Assembly (NCBI RefSeq): GCF_002258785.1
Contig: NZ_NOYI01000002.1
Span: forward strand, 248,001 to 312,000
Direction: 5' to 3'
Length of the DNA: 64,000 bases
Source: Rhodococcus sp. 06-235-1A
Lineage (GTDB): Bacteria > Actinomycetota > Actinomycetes > Mycobacteriales > Mycobacteriaceae
The notes under the pieces were generated by a model. It saw nothing but the letters and a program-made list of their open reading frames with translations, did no database searches and was not told where the DNA came from. Shown in pieces: positions 57,656-64,000 of the stretch. Every line of letters begins with the position of its first letter. The first letter of the stretch is position 1. The position numbers were made by a program, and so were the translations under genes.

Positions 57656-58807
57656 ATGATCGCGAGCGACATGTCCCGCCCGGCATGGGACGACGACCCG
57701 GTCGTGTCCGGCTGGGCGGGGTTGCCTGTGCTGGAGCGTGACAGCACCGCCGACGTCTGCGTAGTCGGCCTCGGGGGCTCGGGTCTGGCCGCCGTCGCCG
57801 ACCTCGTCGACCGCGGACTCGATGTGGTCGGAATCGACGCAGGGCGGGTTGCTGCCGGTGCCGCGGGTCGGAACGGCGGCTTTCTGCTCGGTGGTCCTGC
57901 GACCTTTCTGCACACCGCGCTCGCAACGTGGGGTCCGTGCGCTGTCGATCTGTATCGAGCGACTCTGGCCGAGATCGACTCCCTGGAAGGGATTCTCGGA
58001 TCCGACGTCGTCCGCCGCACCGGATCCATCAGGCTCGCGGGAGTCCCCGGAGCGCCGGTCGAGCCCGCCGATTCGGAGGATTGCGACGCGCTGGCACGGT
58101 GCCTGCGCGAGAACGACGTTGCCGTCGAGCAGTATTCCGGCGAGTTGGGGCGCGGCATCTTCCTACCGGACGACGCGGTGATGAATCCTGCGCGTCGCGC
58201 GCTCGGGTTGGCATCGATTCTCGCGGGCCGCGCCCGGCTGTACGAGTACACGCCCGCAACCGCCATCGAGCCAGGATCGGTCACGACACCGAGCGGGGTC
58301 ATTCGGTGCGGCCTGATTCTCGTTGCCGTCGACGGTCGCCTCGAACAGGTACTCCCCCAGCTCGACGGCCGGGTTCGGACCGCACGTCTGCAGATGCTCG
58401 CCACCTCGCCCGTCACACCCGGACGGCTGCCGTGCCCGGTGTACGGACGGTGGGGGTACGACTACGCACAGCAGGACGCGTCGGGACGTCTGTATGTCGG
58501 GGGCGGGCGTGACCTCTTCACCGAGGACGAGTGGACACCGTCCGGTGAACCCACCGTCCAGGTGCAGAACTACATCGAATCTGTCGCGACATCGTTTGCA
58601 GGAGAATCTGTCTCGGTTGATGCGCGATGGGCTGCATCCGTCGGATTCACTACCGACGGTCGGCCGCTGTGCACATTCGTCGACGACACCGTGATCGCAT
58701 TCGGCGGCTACAACGGAACCGGCAATCTCGTCGGGCCGGTGACCGCCCGCGCTGCTGTGGCCCTCGGATTGGACGCAATCGAAGTTCCGCAGTACCTGAG
58801 CAGCTGA
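57656..58807 (+). CDS. FAD-dependent oxidoreductase (DAO family)
   Basis: A 383-residue flavoprotein. The dinucleotide motif VCVVGLGGSGLAAVADLVDRGLDVVGIDAG is at residues about 36-65, followed by GAAGRNGGFLLGGP (second FAD contact of D-amino-acid oxidase-like enzymes). The C-terminal GGYNGTGNLVGP contacts FAD. Many amine or amino-acid oxidases share this layout; the substrate is unknown. The first ATG at 57656 is used; Met at 57671 is an alternative. The open frame from 57062 is a shadow. Confidence 0.88.
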   Translation: MIASDMSRPAWDDDPVVSGWAGLPVLERDSTADVCVVGLGGSGLAAVADLVDRGLDVVGIDAGRVAAGAAGRNGGFLLGGPATFLHTALATWGPCAVDLYRATLAEIDSLEGILGSDVVRRTGSIRLAGVPGAPVEPADSEDCDALARCLRENDVAVEQYSGELGRGIFLPDDAVMNPARRALGLASILAGRARLYEYTPATAIEPGSVTTPSGVIRCGLILVAVDGRLEQVLPQLDGRVRTARLQMLATSPVTPGRLPCPVYGRWGYDYAQQDASGRLYVGGGRDLFTEDEWTPSGEPTVQVQNYIESVATSFAGESVSVDARWAASVGFTTDGRPLCTFVDDTVIAFGGYNGTGNLVGPVTARAAVALGLDAIEVPQYLSS

Positions 58808-58826
58808 CGCGTGGCAGGGTGGACTC

Positions 58827-59117
58827 ATGGCCGAGGAACCGGAACACACCGAGGACGGTCACTACATCGTCATCAATGGTCGACGTTGGCGCGCAACGGA
58901 TCCTGACATCCCGGAGGATCGCAATGCCGAATTGCGGTCGATTCTCATGGCGTGGCGCAGGGAGGTCAAACGCACGTCGGGTGCACCGGAATCTCGAGCT
59001 GGTGTGCAGGCCACCAAAGTCGCCCTCGGCGAGCGAGGAACGCCGTGGTGGGAGCAGTCCGACGACGAGCGACGGGCCCGATGGGAAGCGGAAGTGGCGC
59101 GGCCGGCCGACCTCTGA
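58827..59117 (+). CDS. Conserved small actinobacterial protein
   Basis: A 96-residue soluble, charged protein containing the block HYIVINGRRWRATDPDIPE, which recurs in small actinobacterial proteins, some misleadingly named biopolymer transporter Tol. There is no transmembrane segment or export signal. RRWRATDP suggests a nucleic-acid or phosphate-binding surface (weak inference). It starts 19 nt after the oxidoreductase stop and may share its transcript. Confidence 0.7.
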   Translation: MAEEPEHTEDGHYIVINGRRWRATDPDIPEDRNAELRSILMAWRREVKRTSGAPESRAGVQATKVALGERGTPWWEQSDDERRARWEAEVARPADL

Positions 59118-59132
59118 CCTTTCGCCAAATTG

Positions 59133-59165
59133 TTGCCATTGCGGAAACTATCCAATACAGTTTCC
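59133..59165 (+). promoter_or_regulatory. Promoter with overlapping palindromic operator
   Basis: TTGCCA (59133-59138), 17-nt spacer, TACAGT (59156-59161), with ATG 7 nt after the -10, so transcription is probably leaderless. A perfect dyad GGAAACT-N9-AGTTTCC (59143-59149/59159-59165) covers the -10. It probably binds the regulator encoded two genes downstream. Confidence 0.65.
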
Positions 59166-59168
59166 ATC

Positions 59169-59588
59169 ATGGAAAACATCGGAAGACCTACACCCGCCGA
59201 AGCACGATCGGCTCTCGACGACATCGACCGAATTCAACGTGCGGTACGCGACACTCCGTGGCCGGTGTGGCTGTATCCGGTAGACGCCGTACTGCTCGCG
59301 CTGTTCGCACTGACCGCCCTTCTCGACAGCCGGGTCTGGTTCCTGGGGGTCGCAGCGGTGATCATCGCGGTCAACGTCATCACCGGATATCGGATGGGGA
59401 CGCCGTGGGCCCTACCCACCGACCGAGGGTTCCTCACCTGCGTGGCGCTCGCGGGGTTCTGCGTCGTACTGGCGCAGGCTGTCGGCAATCCCAGCGGACC
59501 GGCCTGGCCGGTGGTCCTCCTTGCGGTCGCAGCCTTCTCGATCTTCTCGATCGGATCGATCCTGCACTACCGCGGTACGCGTCGATGA
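59169..59588 (+). CDS. Small four-helix membrane protein
   Basis: A 139-residue protein: a soluble N-terminus (MENIGRPTPAEARSALDDIDRIQRAVRDTPWP) then four hydrophobic helices. Similar proteins accompany MarR/PadR-like winged-helix regulators in actinobacteria and are of unknown function. The ATG at 59169 is just downstream of a leaderless promoter; the stop overlaps the regulator start by 4 nt (ATGA). The open frame extends to 59130 but would cross the -10 box. Confidence 0.8.
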   Translation: MENIGRPTPAEARSALDDIDRIQRAVRDTPWPVWLYPVDAVLLALFALTALLDSRVWFLGVAAVIIAVNVITGYRMGTPWALPTDRGFLTCVALAGFCVVLAQAVGNPSGPAWPVVLLAVAAFSIFSIGSILHYRGTRR

Positions 59589-59878
59589 ACGATCTCGATC
59601 CGGTCATTCACCCGGCCCACCGACTACGAATCTGCGCCCTTCTGGCCGCGGCGACAACGGTGGAGCTCGCGACCGTCAAGGAACACAGCGGGTTGAGTGC
59701 ATCGGCGCTGAGTAAGCAGGTTGCTGCCCTCGTCGATGCGGGATACGTCGAGCAGCAGCGCTCACGCACGGACTCTCGTCGATTGTGGTTGTCGTTGACC
59801 AAGGACGGTAGAAAAGCCTACCGACAGCACGTGGCTGCTTTGCGCGCCATATTGGTGGACTCGGACGTCTCGAGCTGA
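59585..59878 (+). CDS. Winged-helix transcriptional regulator (HTH_34/MarR-like)
   Basis: A 97-residue regulator consisting of one winged helix: HPAHRLRICALLAAATTVELATVKEHSGLSASALSKQVAALVDAGYVE, with the wing in RTDSRRLWLSLTKDGRKAYRQHV. This compact form resembles ArsR/MarR-type repressors that control an adjacent membrane protein gene. The dyad at 59143-59165 is the expected target. Translation is coupled to the membrane protein gene. Confidence 0.88.
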   Translation: MNDLDPVIHPAHRLRICALLAAATTVELATVKEHSGLSASALSKQVAALVDAGYVEQQRSRTDSRRLWLSLTKDGRKAYRQHVAALRAILVDSDVSS

Positions 59879-59979
59879 ACGACGACCGGTGACTTTGCGA
59901 CGTGGTGCGTGTCTACTGTTTCGACGGATGTCGTCGGTGTAGTTCCCTGAGTGTCGTACTGCGAATGAAGGAGCATGTC

Positions 59980-60399
59980 ATGTCCATTCTCAATCCGTAC
60001 CTGTCGTTCCGCGACAACGCTCGCGAGGCGATGGAATTCTATCGTTCGGTCTTCGGTGGCGAGCTCACGGTCACCACGCTCGGCGAGGCTCACGCCAGCG
60101 AGGATCCCGCCGATCAGGACAAGATCATGCACGGCCAGCTGACCACCCCGAACGGCTTCACTCTGATGGGTGCCGACACCCCCTCCTCGATGGAACACAC
60201 CACGGGCAACACGATGAGTGTCTCGCTCAGCGGCGACGAGGAGGACGAACTGACGGGCTACTGGAACAAGTTGGCCGTCGATGCACAATTCACGATGGGC
60301 CTGGAGAAGGCACCGTGGGGCGACACGTTCGGCATGCTGACCGACAGGTTCGGTGTGCAGTGGATGGTCAACATCGCAGGATCGAGCGCTGGGAGCTGA
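59980..60399 (+). CDS. VOC/glyoxalase-fold (PhnB-like) protein
   Basis: A 139-residue protein with LNPYLSFRDNAREAMEFYRSVFGGELTVTTLGE, KIMHGQLTTPNGFTLMGAD and LEKAPWGDTFGMLTDRFGVQWMVNI, the pattern of PhnB-like VOC proteins. The metal ligands typical of glyoxalases are only partly evident. The ATG at 59980 has AAGGAG 6 nt upstream; an in-frame ATG at 59965 would place the ribosome site inside the gene and is rejected. Confidence 0.9.
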   Translation: MSILNPYLSFRDNAREAMEFYRSVFGGELTVTTLGEAHASEDPADQDKIMHGQLTTPNGFTLMGADTPSSMEHTTGNTMSVSLSGDEEDELTGYWNKLAVDAQFTMGLEKAPWGDTFGMLTDRFGVQWMVNIAGSSAGS

Positions 60400-60414
60400 G
60401 TACAGCTTCCGCCG

Positions 60415-61695
60415 CTACCCGACGACTTTCTTCGGCGGGATCACCTGTCGGAGACCTTCGGGCCCCCACCCTCGATCGAGGGCGACGAGCAGTACTGCGC
60501 AGCCGATTCCGGACAGAGCCAGTGCGGAACCGAACATCGCCGTGTATCCGAACAGGTCTCCGACCACACCTGCGGCAATCCCGGCCGCGCCCTGCGCAAA
60601 GACGATCGCGCACGCCATCAGTGTGTAATCGCTTCCTGCGAAGCGCTTCTCGGACGCGTCCATCATCAGCGCGAACACCGCCACGGTGGCCGCACCACCG
60701 AGCACGTGTTCGGTGATGTTGGCGGTGACCAGAAGCGGAAAGCCGCCGACGCCCAGAGACGCAACGACATACAGCGCGAGGCTCAGTGTCTGGCTCACTC
60801 CGCCCACGAGCAATGCTCGGCGACGCCCGTGTCGAAACGTCAACCATGCACCGAGCGCAGCGCCCCCGAGAGCAGCCACGGACGACAGGCCACCTTCGAC
60901 CAGTGCAATCTGTGGCAGGGAAAGTCCACTGTCCGACAGGAACGGCCCCACCAGTGCCGAGCCCATCGAGTTACCGAACTTGAAGCCGATGATCAGCAGG
61001 ATGAACGCGACCATGCCGGGCCTACGCAGTCGGGACCACCAGGCAACGGCAAGTCGTGCCGGAGTTTCCGGCTCGGCCGGTCGATCGGACTCGGCATCTG
61101 CGGCGTCCAGTTGTCTCCGCATCCACCACACCGGAATCGTCGTCAGCAGGATGAGCAGTGCCATCGTGACGAACAGGACCCGCCACCCCGCAAACGTGAA
61201 CAGCCACAACAGCAGTCCACAGCCACACACCATTCCGATCCGGTAGGCGCCGACTTGGAGTCCGTTGCCCAGCCCACGCTGCGCCGAGGTCAGCGTTCTG
61301 ACCGCAATGCCGTCGGTCGCGATGTCCTGCGTAGCCGAGAGAGCGTTCATGACGAAGATGCCGACGAACAACCACCGCAACGTCGACGACAGGTCGAGGA
61401 ACGACAACGCCAGAGCCACCACCGCAGCCGAACACTGCAGCGACAGCAGCCACCGTCGTCTGGATCCGTAGCGATCGACGTACGGCGCCCAAAGAAATTT
61501 CAGCGCCCAGGGCAGAAACAGCACACCGGTGGCACTGATCTTCACCAGCGAGAAGCCCGACTCGCGTAGCACCACAGGAAGTGCCTGGGTGAAGAAGCCG
61601 AACGGCAGGCCCTGTGCGAAGTAGAGCGCCCCGAGCAGAGCGAGGGTGCCGGCGGTGAACGACGCCGGACGCACCGCATTGGTCATGCCGGTCAT
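60415..61695 (-). CDS. MFS transporter, AmpG-like
   Basis: A 426-residue permease with 12 helices. The N-terminal GALYFAQGLPFGFFTQALPVVLRESG and LKFLWAPYVDRYGSRRRWLLS match the AmpG/PAT group of MFS proteins, which import muropeptides or related solutes in other bacteria. ATQDIATDGIAVRTL is the D-rich signature of helix 4. Substrate not inferable here. The ATG at 61695 is preferred to the upstream end of the frame (61731), which adds a Cys/Arg-rich start. Confidence 0.88.
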   Translation of the reverse strand: MTGMTNAVRPASFTAGTLALLGALYFAQGLPFGFFTQALPVVLRESGFSLVKISATGVLFLPWALKFLWAPYVDRYGSRRRWLLSLQCSAAVVALALSFLDLSSTLRWLFVGIFVMNALSATQDIATDGIAVRTLTSAQRGLGNGLQVGAYRIGMVCGCGLLLWLFTFAGWRVLFVTMALLILLTTIPVWWMRRQLDAADAESDRPAEPETPARLAVAWWSRLRRPGMVAFILLIIGFKFGNSMGSALVGPFLSDSGLSLPQIALVEGGLSSVAALGGAALGAWLTFRHGRRRALLVGGVSQTLSLALYVVASLGVGGFPLLVTANITEHVLGGAATVAVFALMMDASEKRFAGSDYTLMACAIVFAQGAAGIAAGVVGDLFGYTAMFGSALALSGIGCAVLLVALDRGWGPEGLRQVIPPKKVVG

Positions 61696-61711
61696 CGTCT
61701 CAGAGCGTCGA

Positions 61712-62329
61712 CTACCCCGCTGAACGCACAACCGGTTGGCGGAGAACGGTGCGAAGCTTCGCGGGCTCGACCCGGCGCGGGTCGCTCAGGTAGATCTCGT
61801 GGTGCCTGCCGGTCATCGTCAGTCCGGCATCGGGGATGTACCGATCGTGAAGTTCGGCCAGCACCGGCGTCTCATCGTCGTAGGACCCGATATGCAGTGT
61901 CTGCACGCAGAGTCCCTCGTCCAGGGTCTCCAACCGAACTTCGGTCGACGCCTCGGACGTGCCCTTCGCACCGGCGGACGCCACTGCCGCCTCGAACATC
62001 GTTCGATCGATCCAGTCGGGCACCATGATCATGACGGTCCAGTTCCACTCGGCCTTGTTGCGGTCTGTGGTGAACGACGCCATGTTCTCGGCCCACCACA
62101 GAGCCTCGAGTGGCGGGACGACGTAGTCGCGGTCGAGGCTCTTGCTGGCGAACTTCAGCGCGTACGCCACGGGGTAGAGAGCGGCGAGGGCGTCCGCATA
62201 CTCGGGCGCGATGTTCGGGTCTCCGTGCCCGTCGATCATCAGATACCTCAGCGGCGGCACAACGAGACTGCGAAAGACGTTGTGCCGCGCGGAGTACGAG
62301 TCGAGCGTCTTCTTGAAGTCGATCTTCAT
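61712..62329 (-). CDS. GyrI-like small-molecule-binding domain protein
   Basis: A 205-residue protein containing PPLRYLMIDGHGDPNIAPEYADALAALYPVAYALKF and LHIGSYDDETPVLAELHDRYI, as in free-standing GyrI-like/SOUL-type proteins that bind hydrophobic cations or act on small electrophiles. No DNA-binding domain is attached. It lies 16 nt upstream of the MFS gene on the same strand, consistent with a shared role in compound handling (inference). Confidence 0.87.
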   Translation of the reverse strand: MKIDFKKTLDSYSARHNVFRSLVVPPLRYLMIDGHGDPNIAPEYADALAALYPVAYALKFASKSLDRDYVVPPLEALWWAENMASFTTDRNKAEWNWTVMIMVPDWIDRTMFEAAVASAGAKGTSEASTEVRLETLDEGLCVQTLHIGSYDDETPVLAELHDRYIPDAGLTMTGRHHEIYLSDPRRVEPAKLRTVLRQPVVRSAG

Positions 62330-62408
62330 TCATCCCCCTCCGTCAGGGATGAGCCAAGCACATTCGGTGGGTCGACGACGACCCTTCGTGTCGAAGATCC
62401 ACCGTTTG

Positions 62409-62966
62409 TCAGACCTCGGCGTCTACCTTCTCCTTCTCACCCCGGCGCATTGCCATGTACTCGGACAGTTCACGCTTCACCACCGGCAACAGCAGGTACA
62501 GACCGGTGATGTTGACCAGGGCCAGCAGGAACAGGGTGGCATCGGCGAAGTCGAGTACCGAGCCGAGCGAAAGCACGGTTCCGATGACGGTGAAGACGCA
62601 GAACATGATGTTGAAGAAGCTGCGCGAGAGACGGCTGCGCCCGAACAGCGACGTCCAGGCCTGCAGTCCGTAGTACGCCCAGGTGATAGCGGTCGAGAGC
62701 GCGAACAGAGCGACCGCGAGCGTCAGGACGTAGGGGAACCAGGGCAGCACGGTCTCGAAGGCGTCCGAGGTCAGCGTCACGCCGCCTGCCGGTAATTCAC
62801 CGGTCTCGGCGACGATCGCCCGCTGGTCCTGCCAGGAGACGGTATTGGCGATCACGATGGTCAGTGCGGTCGCCGTACAGATGACGACGGTATCGATGAA
62901 GGGCTCGAGCAACTGTTTACTATTTTTCGAGCAAGGATTTACGTTATCTTGACCGAGTCGACCCGC
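62409..62966 (-). pseudogene. C-terminal relic of a sodium/alanine symporter (AGCS family)
   Basis: The open frame encodes only the last part of an AGCS symporter: LEPFIDTVVICTATALTIVI, then WAYYGLQAWTSLFG and DFADATLFLLALVNITGLYLLLPVVKREL, about 165 of the usual 450-550 residues. The N-terminal eight or so helices are missing. The homology begins at about 62912. Upstream the frame continues through an AT-rich, non-homologous stretch directly to the stop of the EAL gene, with no ribosome site. The TTG at 62912 could start a fragment but is unlikely to be functional. A direct repeat TCGAGCAA lies at the junction. Confidence 0.82.
62905..62934. repeat. 8-bp direct repeat at the symporter breakpoint
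   Basis: TCGAGCAA at 62905-62912 and 62927-62934, separated by 14 bp of AT-rich sequence, exactly at the edge of the symporter homology. It may be the scar of a deletion or of an excised element. Confidence 0.6.
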
Positions 62967-64000
62967 TCAACATGCGGACCGATGGGATATCCGTCGCAAC
63001 AGAACGGTGGCTGCATCGAGTACCACGTGGCGGTCGTAGGTGAGGCGGTAGTCGTACAACGGTGTGCCGTCGTCTCCGGTGCCCCGCTCGACCGCGATCA
63101 GCGCCACGCTCGACATCGGCGCCACGATCACGATCGATCGTTCCATCGCCAACGGCTCGTCCACGCCGACGACCACCATCCGGAAGTTCTGCCCGGCCGG
63201 CGCGGGATGTGAGTCGAACACGACCATAAGAGCGGCGCGTGCCGCCAGGTCGTCGTAGATCGCTGCACGGGCCGGGGTCAGACCGGTCGAGGTGCTGTGA
63301 GTAGCCAACACGATGGTGGACGGCCCGGTGCCGTAGGCACTGAGCAGCAGACTCTTCTCGATTGCGTCGAGCAAATTCGCGTCGGCACGCCTGGGGGAAC
63401 CGAGCGGATGAGTCAGGCCGTAGGGCGTCACGGCCACCGGAGCGCGCACGGTGACGGCAGCGCTCGGATCGAGCACACGAACGGGCTCGACCACCACGCC
63501 GAAGTCGGGTAGGGATCCCGGTGCGCCGTACAGGTATCCCTGCCCCAGAAGGGCTCCCATGTCGCGCGCGTACCTCTCGTGTCGATCGGTTTCGATTCCC
63601 TCCGCGAGCACGAGCGCACCGGTTCGTTCTGCCTCGGCGGCGACGGCAGCGACGATGGCGGCGGTCTCGGCCGTCGAACGGCCCTGCACGAGAGTCATAT
63701 CGAGCTTGATCACGTCGGGTCGAAGCAGCGGGATCAACGCCAGGCTGGACGAATCGGCACCCACGTCGTCTATGGCTACGCGCCAACCCATGTTTCGCGC
63801 GTGCTCGGCCGCCCTCAACAGGCCTGCCGGATCGCCCATCAGGTCTCGTTCGGTGATTTCGACGATGATCGACAGCCGTGACGCTTCGGCGATCATCGGG
63901 ACGTAATCCCGGGGAGGCGGAGTATCGAGTGCTGTGGGTTCGGCATTGACGAACAACGCAAGTCCGCTGGGGTAGCCGGCGTCGATGGCACCCTGCAGCG
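62967..64000 (-). CDS. EAL-DICT signalling protein, 5' partial
   Basis: The coding frame continues beyond base 64000. The visible part begins inside an EAL domain (DAGYPSGLALFVNAEP, IIVEITERD, VAIDDVGADSSSLALIPLLRPDVIKLDMTLVQG, VLAEGIET, GQGYLYGAPGSL), the fold of cyclic-di-GMP phosphodiesterases. It has the metal- and substrate-binding Asn, Glu, Asp-Asp, Lys and Glu residues, so activity is possible. A DICT sensory domain follows (DAIEKSLLLSAYG, LATHSTSTGLTP, FDSHPAP, VVGVDEPLAMERSIVIVAP). DICT often accompanies light- or redox-responsive proteins. The stop at 62967 directly abuts the symporter relic. Confidence 0.9.
   Translation of the reverse strand, partial: LQGAIDAGYPSGLALFVNAEPTALDTPPPRDYVPMIAEASRLSIIVEITERDLMGDPAGLLRAAEHARNMGWRVAIDDVGADSSSLALIPLLRPDVIKLDMTLVQGRSTAETAAIVAAVAAEAERTGALVLAEGIETDRHERYARDMGALLGQGYLYGAPGSLPDFGVVVEPVRVLDPSAAVTVRAPVAVTPYGLTHPLGSPRRADANLLDAIEKSLLLSAYGTGPSTIVLATHSTSTGLTPARAAIYDDLAARAALMVVFDSHPAPAGQNFRMVVVGVDEPLAMERSIVIVAPMSSVALIAVERGTGDDGTPLYDYRLTYDRHVVLDAATVLLRRISHRSAC

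Overview
The window looks like chromosomal DNA of a high-GC actinomycete of the Mycobacteriales, most likely Rhodococcus or a close relative. The evidence is the codon usage, the many GTG/TTG starts and ATGA/GTGA gene overlaps, a GarA FHA protein with its ETTSVF phospho-motif, a carboxylic acid reductase, and gene order. From memory, the backbone follows the Mycobacterium tuberculosis Rv1822-Rv1853 region: pgsA2-DUF881-sbp-DUF881-gcvH-garA-merR-DUF151-merR-gcvP, then a VWA protein, glcB, two CorC/HlyC proteins, guaB1, gnd, a BlaR1-like peptidase, blaI and urease. No tRNA, rRNA, CRISPR array, complete insertion sequence or prophage was seen.

Layout. (1) 1-5.7 kb, minus: thioesterase, DUF6986 lyase-like protein and urease ureAB-C-F-G-D (ureD cut by the window edge). 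(2) 5.8-10.3 kb: iron island with an FhuF-like protein divergent from a two-permease/one-ATPase siderophore ABC transporter, one permease carrying an N-terminal RDD domain. A strong IdeR box lies between them and a second box lies next to a possible small RNA. (3) 10.3-14.3 kb, minus: rhomboid-like/DUF2156 fusion and a membrane-anchored esterase. (4) 14.4-32.8 kb, mostly plus: BlaI with operator, M56 peptidase, two DEAD-box helicases (one with a 33-bp tandem-repeat tail), gnd, DMT transporter, GuaB1, CorC pair, glycosylase-annotated protein, malate synthase G, VWA protein and phosphoesterase. (5) 32.8-43.4 kb, minus: gcvP with a tandem glycine riboswitch, two MerR regulators, DUF151 nuclease, garA, gcvH, the DUF881/Sbp/DUF881 set, a CDP-alcohol phosphatidyltransferase, NUDIX hydrolase and idi.

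(6) 43.4-45.2 kb, plus: the most unusual locus. A small Gly/Asp-rich peptide of three near-identical 24-residue repeats, each with one His in an NPxGHDGG motif, overlaps the start of a JmjC oxygenase of the ribosomal-oxygenase type. It looks like a two-gene peptide-modification system. (7) 45.2-51.7 kb: SDR and large acyl-CoA dehydrogenase (minus) divergent from a complete carboxylic acid reductase. (8) 51.7-56.6 kb, minus: GntR regulator, allophanate hydrolase, biuret-hydrolase-like amidase and purine/uracil-type permease, forming a probable biuret nitrogen-scavenging operon. (9) 56.7-64 kb: small housekeeping or unknown genes, a small membrane-protein/regulator pair behind a palindromic promoter, an AmpG-like MFS protein, a truncated alanine symporter relic beside an 8-bp direct repeat, and an EAL-DICT signalling protein running off the end.

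Functional themes are nitrogen acquisition (urease, biuret/allophanate), iron uptake under IdeR, one-carbon and glyoxylate metabolism (gcvP, gcvH, glcB, garA), nucleotide balance (guaB1) and cell-envelope maintenance. All calls come from reading sequence without database searches.
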